A DNA stretch of 51,262 bases from Mesotaenium endlicherianum (lineage: Eukaryota; Streptophyta; Zygnematophyceae; Zygnematales; Mesotaeniaceae): positions 156,122 through 207,383 of the forward strand of contig WELA01010798.1 of NCBI GenBank assembly GCA_009602735.1, in the 5' to 3' direction. The position numbers and the translations under genes were made by a program. Below are positions 12,247 to 22,183 of the stretch, one piece after another; the stretch's first letter is position 1; the number at the start of each line of letters is the position of its first letter. The notes beneath the pieces are model-generated. The model made no database searches and was not told the origin of the DNA. It saw only the letters and a program-made list of their open reading frames with translations.

Positions 12247-13152
12247 TTATACTAGCATCCAGGAATCAGACTCTTCTCTCTCCTCCTCTACTTGCTCATC
12301 CTCTTCTTCTTCCTTTGACTCCACTTGCTCCTCTTCAAAAACAGGTGCAATATGCCTGCCTGGGGCTGTCTTCACTCCTCCTCTCTCCATGCCCTCAATG
12401 AGCCTAAGGTTAGAATGCACCCTCACTAACTTTTCAGTTCTAGATTGCTTCAAACGATTCATTTTCTTGTTATGAATGAAGTCATACTCAGACCAAATGC
12501 GTTCACAAGAACTAGCCGAAGTGACCAAGCCAAGCACGATAATAGCAATAGTTTGCTACTGAGGAGTACTAGATCCATGACTCTTCCACCAAAAGACTCC
12601 TGACTTGGTCTCTGCTTCCTTGTCTGCTCAAGGATTGTTAAAGCTAAGTCCCACCCTACTCTTGTACTGCTCATACAGCTCCCTTATGACATCCTGCATA
12701 TCAGCATCAGGAATTAGCTTATTGAGGATGAGGAACCAACCCTTCATGACTTCCTCATTTGTATGCTGCTCATGATCTTGCCACAATGGATGAAGCATGT
12801 AATGAGCAGCATGCATGGGAGAGTGAAAGAAGATCCACCTGGTCTCCACTATCTCCACCAGCCTATCCAGCTCATCTTCAGCAAGTTCATCATCCATGTT
12901 CTTGATTTGCTCTTGCAACTCCGCCATAGCGTTGTAAACAAGTTTCACAGCAGGTTGATTGCCATCAACAAGTCTGAGGAGCTTCACTAGCTTCTCTGTG
13001 ATCTTCAGCGGCAGCTTCACCTTCTCCCACAAAGTGTTGTCATTGATGACCGCCATCATAGCAAGGCAATCCTTCTTGTGGGAAGGATTAAGCCCGCGCA
13101 AATGCTCTTTCCACCCATTCCTGAGCAACACCGTCTTCAAAGATTGCTGAAC
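12247..13152 (-). pseudogene. hAT transposase relic, C-terminal half
   Basis: On minus, an exon-like block opens at about 13152 just after an ATACAG acceptor. It runs to a stop at 12628 with typical plant hAT text (W-K-E-H-L-R-G-L; E-T-R-W near the catalytic core). After a frameshift and a further stop, the hAT dimerisation domain follows at 12540-12400, with S-A-S-S-C-E-R-I-W-S and N-R-L-K-Q-S-R. The end is a Glu-rich tail. With the N-terminal half at 21177-22183 it forms one minus-strand gene, now separated by element A2. Internal stops make it non-functional. Confidence 0.85.
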
Positions 13153-13189
13153 CTGTATATCATATAACACAAAAAATGTCACCATTAGT

Positions 13190-13649
13190 GAGAAGACCAA
13201 CAAACAAACATGACAATGGCAAACAGCAGCAGACGACACATGACAGCAGCAAACAGCAGCACAAAGTAACAAATTGAGAACCACATCTCACAGCAGCAAC
13301 CAACAAGCAACGAGCGACATTCATCAAATAACAGGAGCCCGCTGCACACATTACCAGATAGTAGCACATATTACAACAGCTTACACCACAAGAAAGCAGC
13401 AAACACTAGCAGACAGCAGCACACAGCAAGAGACAGGAAGAGAGAGCACAAAACAGCTGTATACAGCTTATCACACCAGCAGCCTACAGCACCCATGAGC
13501 AGACACCAACAACATTATCACACAGCTGCAGATAATAGTACACAACAACAAAGAGCACAAACCAGCAGAAGACAGCAGCATACACACAAGTGACAGCAGT
13601 TGCGAGCATACAGCACCAGATAGTAGCACACAGCAGTAGACAGCACAAA
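13190..13649. repeat. AGCAGCACA/CAGACAGCAG-rich intron sequence, left part
   Basis: Degenerate short repeats of the AGCAGCACACAGCAGACAG type fill the interval between the hAT C-terminal exon and A2. The same vocabulary resumes right of A2 at 20330, so both parts belong to one former intron of the hAT gene. Confidence 0.7.
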
Positions 13650-14152
13650 TGTAGTGATTTGAGTTATTATATATTAGTTCGCATATATTTTAATGTTTTC
13701 AAATATATTTGGAGTAGTATTGTGTGGAGTCAAGTGTGAATAGGTACTCTAGTAACTTGGTTCATGTCCTTTGAACCTTCCAAGGCATTTTCGAAGTTAG
13801 AGGAAAGACCTAGAAGAACTCCATGTGGCAAAAGTCAGATGTGCCATTTTTAGGTCAAAAGGACATGTGTACATTATTCTAGAAAGAGGTGGCAAGTTTT
13901 GGGATGTGTTGGGTGCCAACACATCAACATACACCTTCCTAGAAATTACTTATGTAGCAAGTATATAAACAAGAGCTAGAACATAGAAAGACATTCCAGA
14001 ATCACTCTTGTACTTGCCAAAATCCAGAAATATATTAACTTTCAAGAAGCCATCTCTCTTTCAAGAAGCTACCACTTGTGTTCAAAGATCCTTGTCTTGA
14101 ATAGATAAAGTATTCTGTTTTACTAAGTACTTTATCTATCTGTTTCACTACA
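13650..14152 (+). repeat. 5' LTR of A2 (503 bp)
   Basis: Begins TGTAGTGATTTGAG and ends TTTCACTACA. It holds the promoter and, by analogy, the R region. It has one visible difference from the 3' copy. Confidence 0.96.
13962..13969 (+). promoter_or_regulatory. TATA box of family A LTR
   Basis: TATATAAA about 183 bases before the LTR end, well placed to drive the genomic transcript. It is conserved in all family A LTRs of the window except the solo LTR, which has lost the perfect box (ACATAAAC). Confidence 0.6.
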
Positions 14153-14153
14153 G

Positions 14154-14165
14154 TGGTATCGGAGC
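14154..14165 (+). promoter_or_regulatory. Primer-binding site of A2
   Basis: TGGTATCGGAGC one base after the 5' LTR. It is one base different from the common plant initiator-tRNA(Met) PBS. Confidence 0.85.
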
Positions 14166-14189
14166 TAGGCACTTTGGTAGCACAAGAAG

Positions 14190-15470
14190 ATGGCCGATCC
14201 TCAAGACCAACAGCAAGCTTTCGAAGGAAGCCCTTCCTCTCCAAGACACCCTCCTCCAGCGCCGATGGGAGAGCCCACTCAAGAAAATCTGCAACAACAA
14301 GAAGCACCACAAGGAGGAGCACACCCTCCTCCAGCGTCGATGGGAGAGCCTACTCAAGGAAATCTGCAACAACAAGAAGCACCACAAGGAGGAGCACCGT
14401 CAAATCCCGTGGCAGCCGCTATAGCAAAGTTGACCCCACCACAAGGAGTTCCCGCAAATGAGTGGGCAGCCTTCCTAATGACCGTCCACAACCAAGTGGG
14501 CTTGGCCACCTATGAAGCAACCGTGCAAGCGTCAAGAGAAGCTATGGCTGCCATGGTTGCCCCTATTGCGAGCAATGCTCAAAATCCAGCCCCGGCTCAA
14601 GCGCCTCCACAAGAGCCAACGAGAGCAAGGAAACTCATCAAGCCCGGCAAACCCGACACTTTCAACCCCGGGAAAGGTGCCAACCTGAATTTATGGCTCT
14701 ACCAAGTGGAGACGTACCTCGCGTTCCTTGAAGTACCCGAGGAGGACTACGTTCCCTTTGCCGTTACCTTACTTAGAGGAGCAGCAACATCATGGTGGCG
14801 TAACTATCAAGCGGCTATATATCAAGCTATGGCGCACCCCATGCTCGGCCAAGAGCCCCCACCATCATATGCAAGATGGGCAGATTTTCGTGAGGCCCTC
14901 AAGAAGCAATTCATGCCCATCAATGCGGAGAAGATTGCCCGAGGAAAGCTCCACCATCTCAAGCAAACGACGTCCGTTCAAGAGTATACATCCAGATTTC
15001 ACGCCCTCACTCTTGAGATCCCCAACATGTCTCTCGAGGAGAAGATTGACCGTTACATCTTTGGCCTCAAACCCAAGGTGGCAAAGGAAGTGGAGTTACG
15101 CGACTTGACGGACTTCTCAAAGATCATTGAAGTGGCCCAAAAGGTGGATACCTTGGATTTCAAGCACTCCGTGCCTTCATCTTCACGGGTACCGACGACG
15201 CGGGTGTACGCAGCCCCTTCCACATCCGAATCTGGACCCACACCCATGGAAATCGGAGTTATTAAAAGGGACCCCGCGGCTGCCCGGAAGAGTGGAAGAC
15301 CCTCCAATGACACTTATGATGCAAGAAACCAGCAAGGAGTGAAAGCAAGACTCTCCCCGGCTGAAAAAGAAGCTCTCATGACGGCTGGACTATGCTTCTA
15401 TTGCAAGGAAAAGGGCCATCGTGCACTTTCATGCCCCAAAAAGTTGTCAAAAAACGGACAGCGCCGGTAG
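14190..15470 (+). CDS. gag: Family A Gag, copy A2
   Basis: 426 residues from the first ATG after the PBS. N-terminal Pro/Gln-rich segment with a 25-residue tandem duplication, central Gag core with W-W-R-N-Y and a segment rich in basic and hydrophobic residues, and a terminal CCHC knuckle. Its last 79 bases overlap pol. The frame ends at TAG 15468-15470, inside the stem of the predicted frameshift hairpin. Ser16 replaces Pro16 of A1. Confidence 0.94.
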   Translation: MADPQDQQQAFEGSPSSPRHPPPAPMGEPTQENLQQQEAPQGGAHPPPASMGEPTQGNLQQQEAPQGGAPSNPVAAAIAKLTPPQGVPANEWAAFLMTVHNQVGLATYEATVQASREAMAAMVAPIASNAQNPAPAQAPPQEPTRARKLIKPGKPDTFNPGKGANLNLWLYQVETYLAFLEVPEEDYVPFAVTLLRGAATSWWRNYQAAIYQAMAHPMLGQEPPPSYARWADFREALKKQFMPINAEKIARGKLHHLKQTTSVQEYTSRFHALTLEIPNMSLEEKIDRYIFGLKPKVAKEVELRDLTDFSKIIEVAQKVDTLDFKHSVPSSSRVPTTRVYAAPSTSESGPTPMEIGVIKRDPAAARKSGRPSNDTYDARNQQGVKARLSPAEKEALMTAGLCFYCKEKGHRALSCPKKLSKNGQRR

Positions 15471-18400
15471 GCCAGGAGCCTACCACCCCAAGACCCACTT
15501 CACGAGAAGGCAACACGCCAAGTGAGGTGGAGACCCCCGTTGAAGACGACGTTCCAGCCCCAATGAGTTTGAGAGGTTACCTTGGAGGAGAGAAGGTCCA
15601 CATCTTGGTGGATAGCGGAGCTCAAGGCAACTTCATTGCTGCAGATTTTGCCACCAAGCACGGTATTACTATGCGAACTCTTGACCACGACGAGGAGATT
15701 ATGATGCCCGATGGATTCTCCTATACTACCCCTTCCAAGAAGACGTACCCCTTGGCACTCTCTATCAAGTCCTTCAAGGATAGAGTAGTGTTCTCCCCCA
15801 TGCAATTGGGCAAGTACGACGTCATCCTAGGGACGCCTTGGTTGACCAAGCACAACCCCCAAGTTGATTGGAGGACCGGTACTATCAAGATCAAGAATGA
15901 CATCACTTCAAGAATCTGTATTTTGCGCGCAATCCAGAATATCCAGACCCAAGACATCCAGAAGCCGGCACACGAGATACTATTGTCCGCCCTCCAACTC
16001 AAGAGACTTGTGAGGAAGGGACACGAGCTTCTTTTGGCCTTGATCACGCCAAAAGACATCAAGAAAGACATCGAGAGTCAAGAAGGCAGCCCCGTTCCCA
16101 AGGAGATACAAGAAGTCTTTGAGGACTACAAAGAAGTGTTCTCCCCGGAATTGCCCAAGGGCCTACCCCCCAAAAGATTCGTAGACCACAAGATAGAGTT
16201 GGAGCCCGGAAGCAAGCCCATCTCTCGGCCTACGTTCAAAATGTCATACACGGAGCTAGACGAAGTCAAGAAGCAAATCAAGGAGCTACTGGAGCATGGC
16301 TTCATTCGACCTAGCAAGTCGCCATTTGGAGCCCCGGTGCTATTTGTCAAGAAGAAAGATGGTACCTTGAGGATGTGTGTGGACTATCGCGCCCTCAACA
16401 AGATCACCATCAAGAATCGATACCCGCTGCCGCGCATGGATGAGCTCATGGACCGGCTGGTTGGAGCCAAGTACTTCACGAAGATTGACTTACGGAGCGG
16501 CTACCACCAGATTCGCATCGCAGAACCGGACATAGAGAAGACGGCATTCAGGACAAGATATGGACATTTTGAGTTCATGGTCCTGCCATTTGGACTCACC
16601 AACGCGCCAGCAACTTTCATGACTATGATGAACACCATATTTCAGCCCATGTTGGACAGATTTGTGGTGGTATTCATCGATGACATCCTTATCTACAGCA
16701 AGACCCTTGAAGAGCATGCGAGACACTTGAAAGAAGTCCTTGAAGTATTGAAGCAAAACAAGCTGTTTGCGAAGGAGTCAAAATGCGAGTTTGCCAAACA
16801 AGAAGTGGAGTTCCTAGGTCTCCACGTGACTGCTGATGGCATCAAGATAGACCCCAAGAAGACCACGGTGGTGGAGGAATGGCCAACCCCCACGACCAAG
16901 AAAGAACTCCAGTCATTCTTGGGATTTGCCAATTGGTACAGAAAATTCATCCAAGGCTTCTCGCACATAGCAGCCCCCCTGACAGATCTACTCAAGAAGG
17001 ACAGGCTATATACATGGACCGAGAAAGAGGAAGAGGCATTTCAAGAGTTAAAGCGAAGATTGACCACATCCCCGGTGCTCACACTCCCAAGTCCAAACCC
17101 AGATTGGCCCTTCCACGTCATCACCGATGCATCTTCCTATGCAATAGGAGCAATCCTGCTTCAAGACCAAGGCAAGGGACTGCAGCCCATCGCCTACGAG
17201 TCAAGGAAGCTAAATCCAGCCGAGCAAAATTATACAACCACGGAGCGAGAGGCATTGGCGATTGTACATGCCTTGAAGGTTTGGCGCTGCTACGTTGAAG
17301 GACGCAAAGTACTGGTCACCACGGACCACGAGGCGTTAAAGCACCTCCAAACGCAGCCGTATCTCTCAAGGAGACAAGCAAGATGGAGCGGATACTTGCA
17401 ACAATACAACATCACGATTCAGTACCAGCCCGGCAAGACAAACCCGGCTGACCCCCTCTCAAGACTGCAATTAAATGCAGTGATGGTATCCCTGAAGACA
17501 GATCTGGAAGCTCGATTTTCAGCCGCCTATGAAAGAGACCCTTACTACAAGAACGGAGAAGCAGCCTTGGACCCATGCAAGAAGCAAGAAGGCAATTATT
17601 GGGTGAGGCAAGATACGGGCCAGAGATGTGTTCCTAATGACTTAGACCTCCGGCTCTTGCTTCTACGAGAAGCACACGACAACCCTCTTGGAGGACACTT
17701 TGGAATCCTAAGGACCACGGGCGTTCTAGCTAGGACTTATTGTTGGCCAGGCATGTCTAAGCAAGTCAAGGAGTACTGCAGGAGCTGTGACACATGCCAA
17801 AGAATCAAGCCATCATCGCAAAAGGCGGGAGGACTCCTCCAACCACTACCAATCCCCGAAAGACAATGGACGGACATCTCAATGGACCTTATCGTGGACT
17901 TGCCCGTGACACCTCGAGGCCATAATGCAATACTCACGGTGGTGGACAGACTTACCAAGATGGCTCATTTTATTCCCACGACGACTAAGGCTACAGCACC
18001 ACAACTTGCAAGACTCATCTTTGACAACATCTTCCGACTCCATGGACTACCATCAAGAATTGTGTCAGATAGAGATCCAAGATTCACAAGCCATTTCTGG
18101 AAAAATCTCTTCAAGAACTTGGGTACATCGCTGGATATGTCTACTGCCTACCACCCACAATCAGATGGGCAAACCGAGCGTATGAATCGTACCCTAAAGA
18201 CCTCTCTAAAGGCCTACGTGTCTACCCTCGAGCAAGACTGGGACATGTACTTGACCCCCCTCGAGTTTGCCTACAACAACACTACGCAGGCCTCTACCCA
18301 AGAGTCCCCATTCTTCCTCAACTATGGCTTCCATCCGACCACGCCACTGAGCTTCACGGCTGGCCATGATGAAGTACCTGCAGCCACAGATTTTATGGAG

Positions 18401-19057
18401 ACATTAGAAGCAGCCCTTACAGCAGCGAAGAAAGCTCTACAACACGCGCAAGATGCTCAAGCAAGAGTGGCGAACAGATCCAGAAGAGAAATTACGTACA
18501 GAGTGGGTGACAACGTGTTACTATCATCCAAGAACATTTCCCTGAACAACAGGCCTGCCGGCAGCAAGTTCTCTCCCAAGTATTTGGGACCCTTCAAGAT
18601 TATCCAGCAAGTCAACCCCGTTGCTTTCAAGCTAGAACTTCCCCAGACTATGCACATCGACCCCGTATTCCACGCTTCCCTCTTCAAGCCATATGTGCAA
18701 CCCGACAACAAGTTCCCAGGACGTGTGACAACCCCACCAGCCCCAACAATAGTGGATGATCATTTGGAGTACGAAGTGGAAGACATAGTGGCTATGAGAA
18801 ATTTCAGGAGACAGCAGCAATACTTGATCAAGTGGAAAGGATATCCAGATTCGGAGAATAGTTGGGTGGCGGCGCACTACCTTGACAAAGTTCAGAGAAA
18901 GTTGAAGCGCTTCCATGCCGCCAACCCCCATCTTGGACCAGCCCCAAGTCTCTCTACTAGAAGCCCGAAGACTTCAGGGAGGCAGCCTGCCACCATCAAG
19001 AAGCAGCAGAAGACCCCTTGGAGGCAGCCTGCAAGAACAAGAAAGAGGAAAAATTGA
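15392..19057 (+). CDS. pol: Family A Pol polyprotein with chromodomain, copy A2
   Basis: 1221 residues, open throughout. It has the same domain order and catalytic residues as the A1 copy: protease D-S-G near 75, RT F-I-D-D 428-431, RNase H D579/E619/D645, integrase HHCC and DD35E (D832, D893, E929), chromodomain about 1125-1175. The chromodomain is expected to steer integration towards particular chromatin. The frame is -1 relative to gag and is open only from 15365, after a TGA at 15362, so any shift must occur between 15365 and the gag stop. The ATG at 15392 is a possible but less likely independent start. The C-terminus is very basic (R-K-R-K). Confidence 0.96.
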   Translation: MLLLQGKGPSCTFMPQKVVKKRTAPVGQEPTTPRPTSREGNTPSEVETPVEDDVPAPMSLRGYLGGEKVHILVDSGAQGNFIAADFATKHGITMRTLDHDEEIMMPDGFSYTTPSKKTYPLALSIKSFKDRVVFSPMQLGKYDVILGTPWLTKHNPQVDWRTGTIKIKNDITSRICILRAIQNIQTQDIQKPAHEILLSALQLKRLVRKGHELLLALITPKDIKKDIESQEGSPVPKEIQEVFEDYKEVFSPELPKGLPPKRFVDHKIELEPGSKPISRPTFKMSYTELDEVKKQIKELLEHGFIRPSKSPFGAPVLFVKKKDGTLRMCVDYRALNKITIKNRYPLPRMDELMDRLVGAKYFTKIDLRSGYHQIRIAEPDIEKTAFRTRYGHFEFMVLPFGLTNAPATFMTMMNTIFQPMLDRFVVVFIDDILIYSKTLEEHARHLKEVLEVLKQNKLFAKESKCEFAKQEVEFLGLHVTADGIKIDPKKTTVVEEWPTPTTKKELQSFLGFANWYRKFIQGFSHIAAPLTDLLKKDRLYTWTEKEEEAFQELKRRLTTSPVLTLPSPNPDWPFHVITDASSYAIGAILLQDQGKGLQPIAYESRKLNPAEQNYTTTEREALAIVHALKVWRCYVEGRKVLVTTDHEALKHLQTQPYLSRRQARWSGYLQQYNITIQYQPGKTNPADPLSRLQLNAVMVSLKTDLEARFSAAYERDPYYKNGEAALDPCKKQEGNYWVRQDTGQRCVPNDLDLRLLLLREAHDNPLGGHFGILRTTGVLARTYCWPGMSKQVKEYCRSCDTCQRIKPSSQKAGGLLQPLPIPERQWTDISMDLIVDLPVTPRGHNAILTVVDRLTKMAHFIPTTTKATAPQLARLIFDNIFRLHGLPSRIVSDRDPRFTSHFWKNLFKNLGTSLDMSTAYHPQSDGQTERMNRTLKTSLKAYVSTLEQDWDMYLTPLEFAYNNTTQASTQESPFFLNYGFHPTTPLSFTAGHDEVPAATDFMETLEAALTAAKKALQHAQDAQARVANRSRREITYRVGDNVLLSSKNISLNNRPAGSKFSPKYLGPFKIIQQVNPVAFKLELPQTMHIDPVFHASLFKPYVQPDNKFPGRVTTPPAPTIVDDHLEYEVEDIVAMRNFRRQQQYLIKWKGYPDSENSWVAAHYLDKVQRKLKRFHAANPHLGPAPSLSTRSPKTSGRQPATIKKQQKTPWRQPARTRKRKN
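15449..15484 (+). promoter_or_regulatory. Predicted -1 frameshift signal, A2 gag-pol
   Basis: A AAA AAC at 15449-15455 sits in register (gag codons TCA AAA AAC), followed by a 10-base spacer. The stem GGTAGGC (15466-15472) pairs perfectly with GCCTACC (15478-15484) around the loop CAGGA. Slipping one base back at AAA AAC enters the pol frame. This is the classic X XXY YYZ form used by many retroelements. Confidence 0.78.
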
Positions 19058-19826
19058 CATTAGACACTCTTCTCTTCTCGCAGTTTCTGGACAGAAAACT
19101 AAAACTGCTACTGGTAATAGGTCTCTGCATAATAAATTCTGAAAATTTACCTGGCTGTAGTCCATGAGTAGCCGGTCATTTAGAGTCCAAGTTTGCTCAA
19201 TTTGGAGCACTGGTGAGAGAGATATGATGCTCTAAGTAGAAGGGGGTCAGGCTGCTGGCATTGTTAGGACAGAATATGCCTTCTGACATTGTGCCTTCCC
19301 CTGAACTTGGAATGCTCTGAAACTCAAGACTCTGGTAGAACATCTTACAGCGCCCAGTTTGAGACTTAGTTTGCAGAATTTGGAGAAGTATAGAAGGACT
19401 TATGATTTTCAGAAGTTTCTGCACAGATTTGGAGGAGTGCCTACTCTCTCAGCTCTCAACGACACTCCAGAAATGAGAATGCTCTCAAATTTGGTGACCC
19501 GGTAGAGTTCTCCGACGCGGTCCGTCTGGCACTCGAATTTTCAGATTTGGAGCAGTTCTGTGGCCGCTATGAATTTTTGAGTTCGTGGCAGATTCTGGGC
19601 CAACTTGTACAATTTTCTTTATCATTAAGGAGTAGGCTAGCCAATAAGGTCACACCACCTACGACCTTGCCTAGTCTACCTTACATGTGTAGCACCTGAC
19701 TTGGCGCCTTTGACTAGTCCTCTTCACATGTGTGGCATCTGACTTGAAACTGTTGACTAGTTTGCTCCACATGTGTAAGACCTGACTTGACGCGCCGAGA
19801 CGTCGCTTTTTCTATCGGGGGGGTGA
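19058..19826 (+). other. A2 3' untranslated region and PPT
   Basis: No coding frame. It holds three imperfect 43-bp units (19671-19796) starting CTAGT, each with ACATGTGT and a GACTTG motif. A G-rich tract (19817-19823) lies next to the 3' LTR as the probable plus-strand primer. About 770 bases is long for this position. Confidence 0.75.
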
Positions 19827-20329
19827 TGTAGTGATTTGAGTTATTATATATTAGTTTGCATATATTTTAATGTTTTCAAATATATTTGGAGTAGTATTGT
19901 GTGGAGTCAAGTGTGAATAGGTACTCTAGTAACTTGGTTCATGTCCTTTGAACCTTCCAAGGCATTTTCGAAGTTAGAGGAAAGACCTAGAAGAACTCCA
20001 TGTGGCAAAAGTCAGATGTGCCATTTTTAGGTCAAAAGGACATGTGTACATTATTCTAGAAAGAGGTGGCAAGTTTTGGGATGTGTTGGGTGCCAACACA
20101 TCAACATACACCTTCCTAGAAATTACTTATGTAGCAAGTATATAAACAAGAGCTAGAACATAGAAAGACATTCCAGAATCACTCTTGTACTTGCCAAAAT
20201 CCAGAAATATATTAACTTTCAAGAAGCCATCTCTCTTTCAAGAAGCTACCACTTGTGTTCAAAGATCCTTGTCTTGAATAGATAAAGTATTCTGTTTTAC
20301 TAAGTACTTTATCTATCTGTTTCACTACA
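19827..20329 (+). repeat. 3' LTR of A2 (503 bp)
   Basis: Same ends as the 5' copy; one base difference seen. Confidence 0.96.
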
Positions 20330-21165
20330 GCAGCACACTCAGACACAAAATTAGAAAGCAAATGTTAAGAGCAAGCAGAGCACACAGCAGCTGACAGCTC
20401 CACACTCAGACTATGACCTTAAAGATATAATTAGGAGCAGATAGCACCACAAGGCAGCACTCTCAGACAATTCAGACAAGAAATGCAAAAGTTGGAAAAA
20501 GTAGCGGATAGCAGCAGACAGCAACACACTCTGACATAGATTTGATTCGCAAAAACAAAGAGCAAACAGCCGTAGACAGCAACACATTCACACAACAATT
20601 ATAGAACCAAAATATAGGAAATCACAGCAGCAGATAGCTCCACACCAAAATTACAGTTTTAAAAAGCTTAAGAAAGGAGCAAATAACAGCACACGACAGC
20701 ACTCTCTAACAGGTCACACATGAAATTCAAAAGCTGAACAAAGTAGCCAATATCAAGCAGACAGCAGCACACTCCAACATATATTTGAAAAGCAAAAAAG
20801 AAGAGCAAACAGTAGCAAACAGCTCCACAATAAGACAAGAATTTTAAAAGCTGAGAAAAGGAGCAAATAGCAGCACTCCTTGACATATGAGCCATGATAT
20901 TCAAAGGCTGAAAAAAATGCTTGATAGGATCAAATAGTAGCACACTCCGACATACATTTCAAAAGAAAAAATGCAGAGAAAACAGCATCAGACAGATCCA
21001 TATTAAGACAACAATTAAAGAAGCAAAACATAGGAGCACACAGGAGCAATCAACAGCACTCTCAGACAGCTGAGGCAATAAAGTAAAAAGTGCAAAATAC
21101 AAGCATACAGCAGCTGGCAGCTGCACACTGAGATACAAAATTCACAAAAGCAAAAAATGAAAACT
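20330..21165. repeat. Degenerate minisatellite, about 60 bp with 125-bp dimer, hAT intron right part
   Basis: The CACACTC-type phrase followed by a GACA-type motif recurs about fourteen times: near 20334, 20401, 20458, 20525, 20583, 20641, 20700, 20768, 20826, 20874, 20941, 20998, 21057 and 21124. Spacings are mostly 57-59 or 67-68, often alternating, which suggests a dimeric unit. No coding content. Confidence 0.7.
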
Positions 21166-21176
21166 GCTTGCAAGTA

Positions 21177-22183
21177 TCACAAGGTGGAAGAAACGATGTA
21201 TAAATGAAGAACAAGGAGGAGTAAGATATCTGCAGCTTTGCAGACCGCTGCAGAATCAGTACAAAGCTGGAGGATGTTGGTAGGGCCAAGTTTGTCTATC
21301 ACTTCCCGAAATAAGCCAGCAAGATATGCAGCACTCTTTGTCATATTCTCGGTATTCACTGCTTTCACAAACATCTCTCTCTCTGGAGATGATATCATGA
21401 AGTTAATTAAGGGTCTCTTAGTGTGATCTGTCCAACCATCCGAGGTTATTGTGAACCCATACACACCGACCCTATCAACGTACAACAGAAGCTGCTTCTC
21501 GGTGACGACAGCTTTTTTATCTAAGAGACAAGTTTTTAGGCGATCAATTTTAGGAGGCACATAACCGGGTCCGACTTTCAAAACAGATCTAATGGCTTCT
21601 ACATAAGACAAGCCATTAGCAATATTAAAAGCCAACACATTGTCATAAAAAAACTGAGCAATGGCTTGACTTGCAAAGTCCCTGTTAGAAACATTGAAGG
21701 TTTGCTCTAATGTGATTTGAACAACTCCTTGGCTACTCTCTTTAGAGACATAGGTAGCATGATTCTTTTCGGCCCATAAATCTACTATAGCTGACTATGA
21801 CGCTACTCCCCCACGCGGGCCAGTTCCTCTTCTTCCTTGTTCTTGGCTATTTTCCAAACGTCATCTTCACGGACCACTTTAGCCATATAAGCTGCAACAT
21901 GAGCATCTACCTTTGTACACGTAGTAATGCCACGACGAGGGATCTGAGATAGATGTAGGCGGATCCTAGTGCAACCGCTTGCTAACTCAAAATCACATAA
22001 TGTAAATCTAACTCTTTGTTTCTTTGACCTTGAAGAGTTTGGCACAACAGTTTCATAAGACCATTCAGACCTTTCACCCGTGAAGAAGGAATTAGCCACT
22101 TGCTTGGCTCTGCCTCTTTGCTGAGGGGCGCTGCTGCAGGTTGGTTGAGAGTCCAAAGTTTCTTGAAGGCCGTCAGTGTCCAT
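21177..22183 (-). pseudogene. hAT transposase relic, N-terminal half (BED-like finger and DUF659)
   Basis: The first block (22183-21803) contains a BED-like segment: F-T-L-C-D-F-E, R-L-H-L-S-Q-I-P and a later Cys. The leading Cys of the usual C-x2-C is not evident. A stop and frame change near 21800 separate it from the second block (about 21780-21230). That block matches DUF659 of hAT transposases: T-S-D-G-W-T-D, L-I-N-F-M and L-C-T-D-S-A-A-V-C-K-A-A. The sequence then enters the repeat-filled intron. DNA binding and cut-and-paste transposition would be the ancestral roles. The breaks and the A2 insertion make it inactive. Confidence 0.85.

Larger units (their letters stand above)
13650..20329 (+). 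mobile_element. Family A chromovirus copy A2, complete and young
   Basis: 5' LTR 13650-14152, PBS, gag, frameshift site, pol, untranslated 3' region, PPT, 3' LTR 19827-20329. The LTRs are both 503 bp and by eye differ at one base (C/T about 32 bases in), so insertion is recent. All frames are open. It lies inside the intron of the hAT relic. The five flanking bases (ACAAA left, GCAGC right) do not match, so no target-site duplication is visible. That may reflect recombination with another copy or slippage in the repetitive flanks. Confidence 0.96.

Noticed and set aside
15368-15371. An earlier A-run (GAAAAAGAA) as frameshift site for gag-pol
   Set aside because: It does not form X XXY YYZ in the gag register; only A AAA AAC at 15449 does.
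16126-18711. Open frames antisense to pol (also mirrored in A1)
   Set aside because: They are shadows of the pol codons, identical in both copies and without family motifs.
19671-19796. CRISPR-like spaced repeats
   Set aside because: Three imperfect tandem units without unique spacers, inside a eukaryotic retrotransposon.
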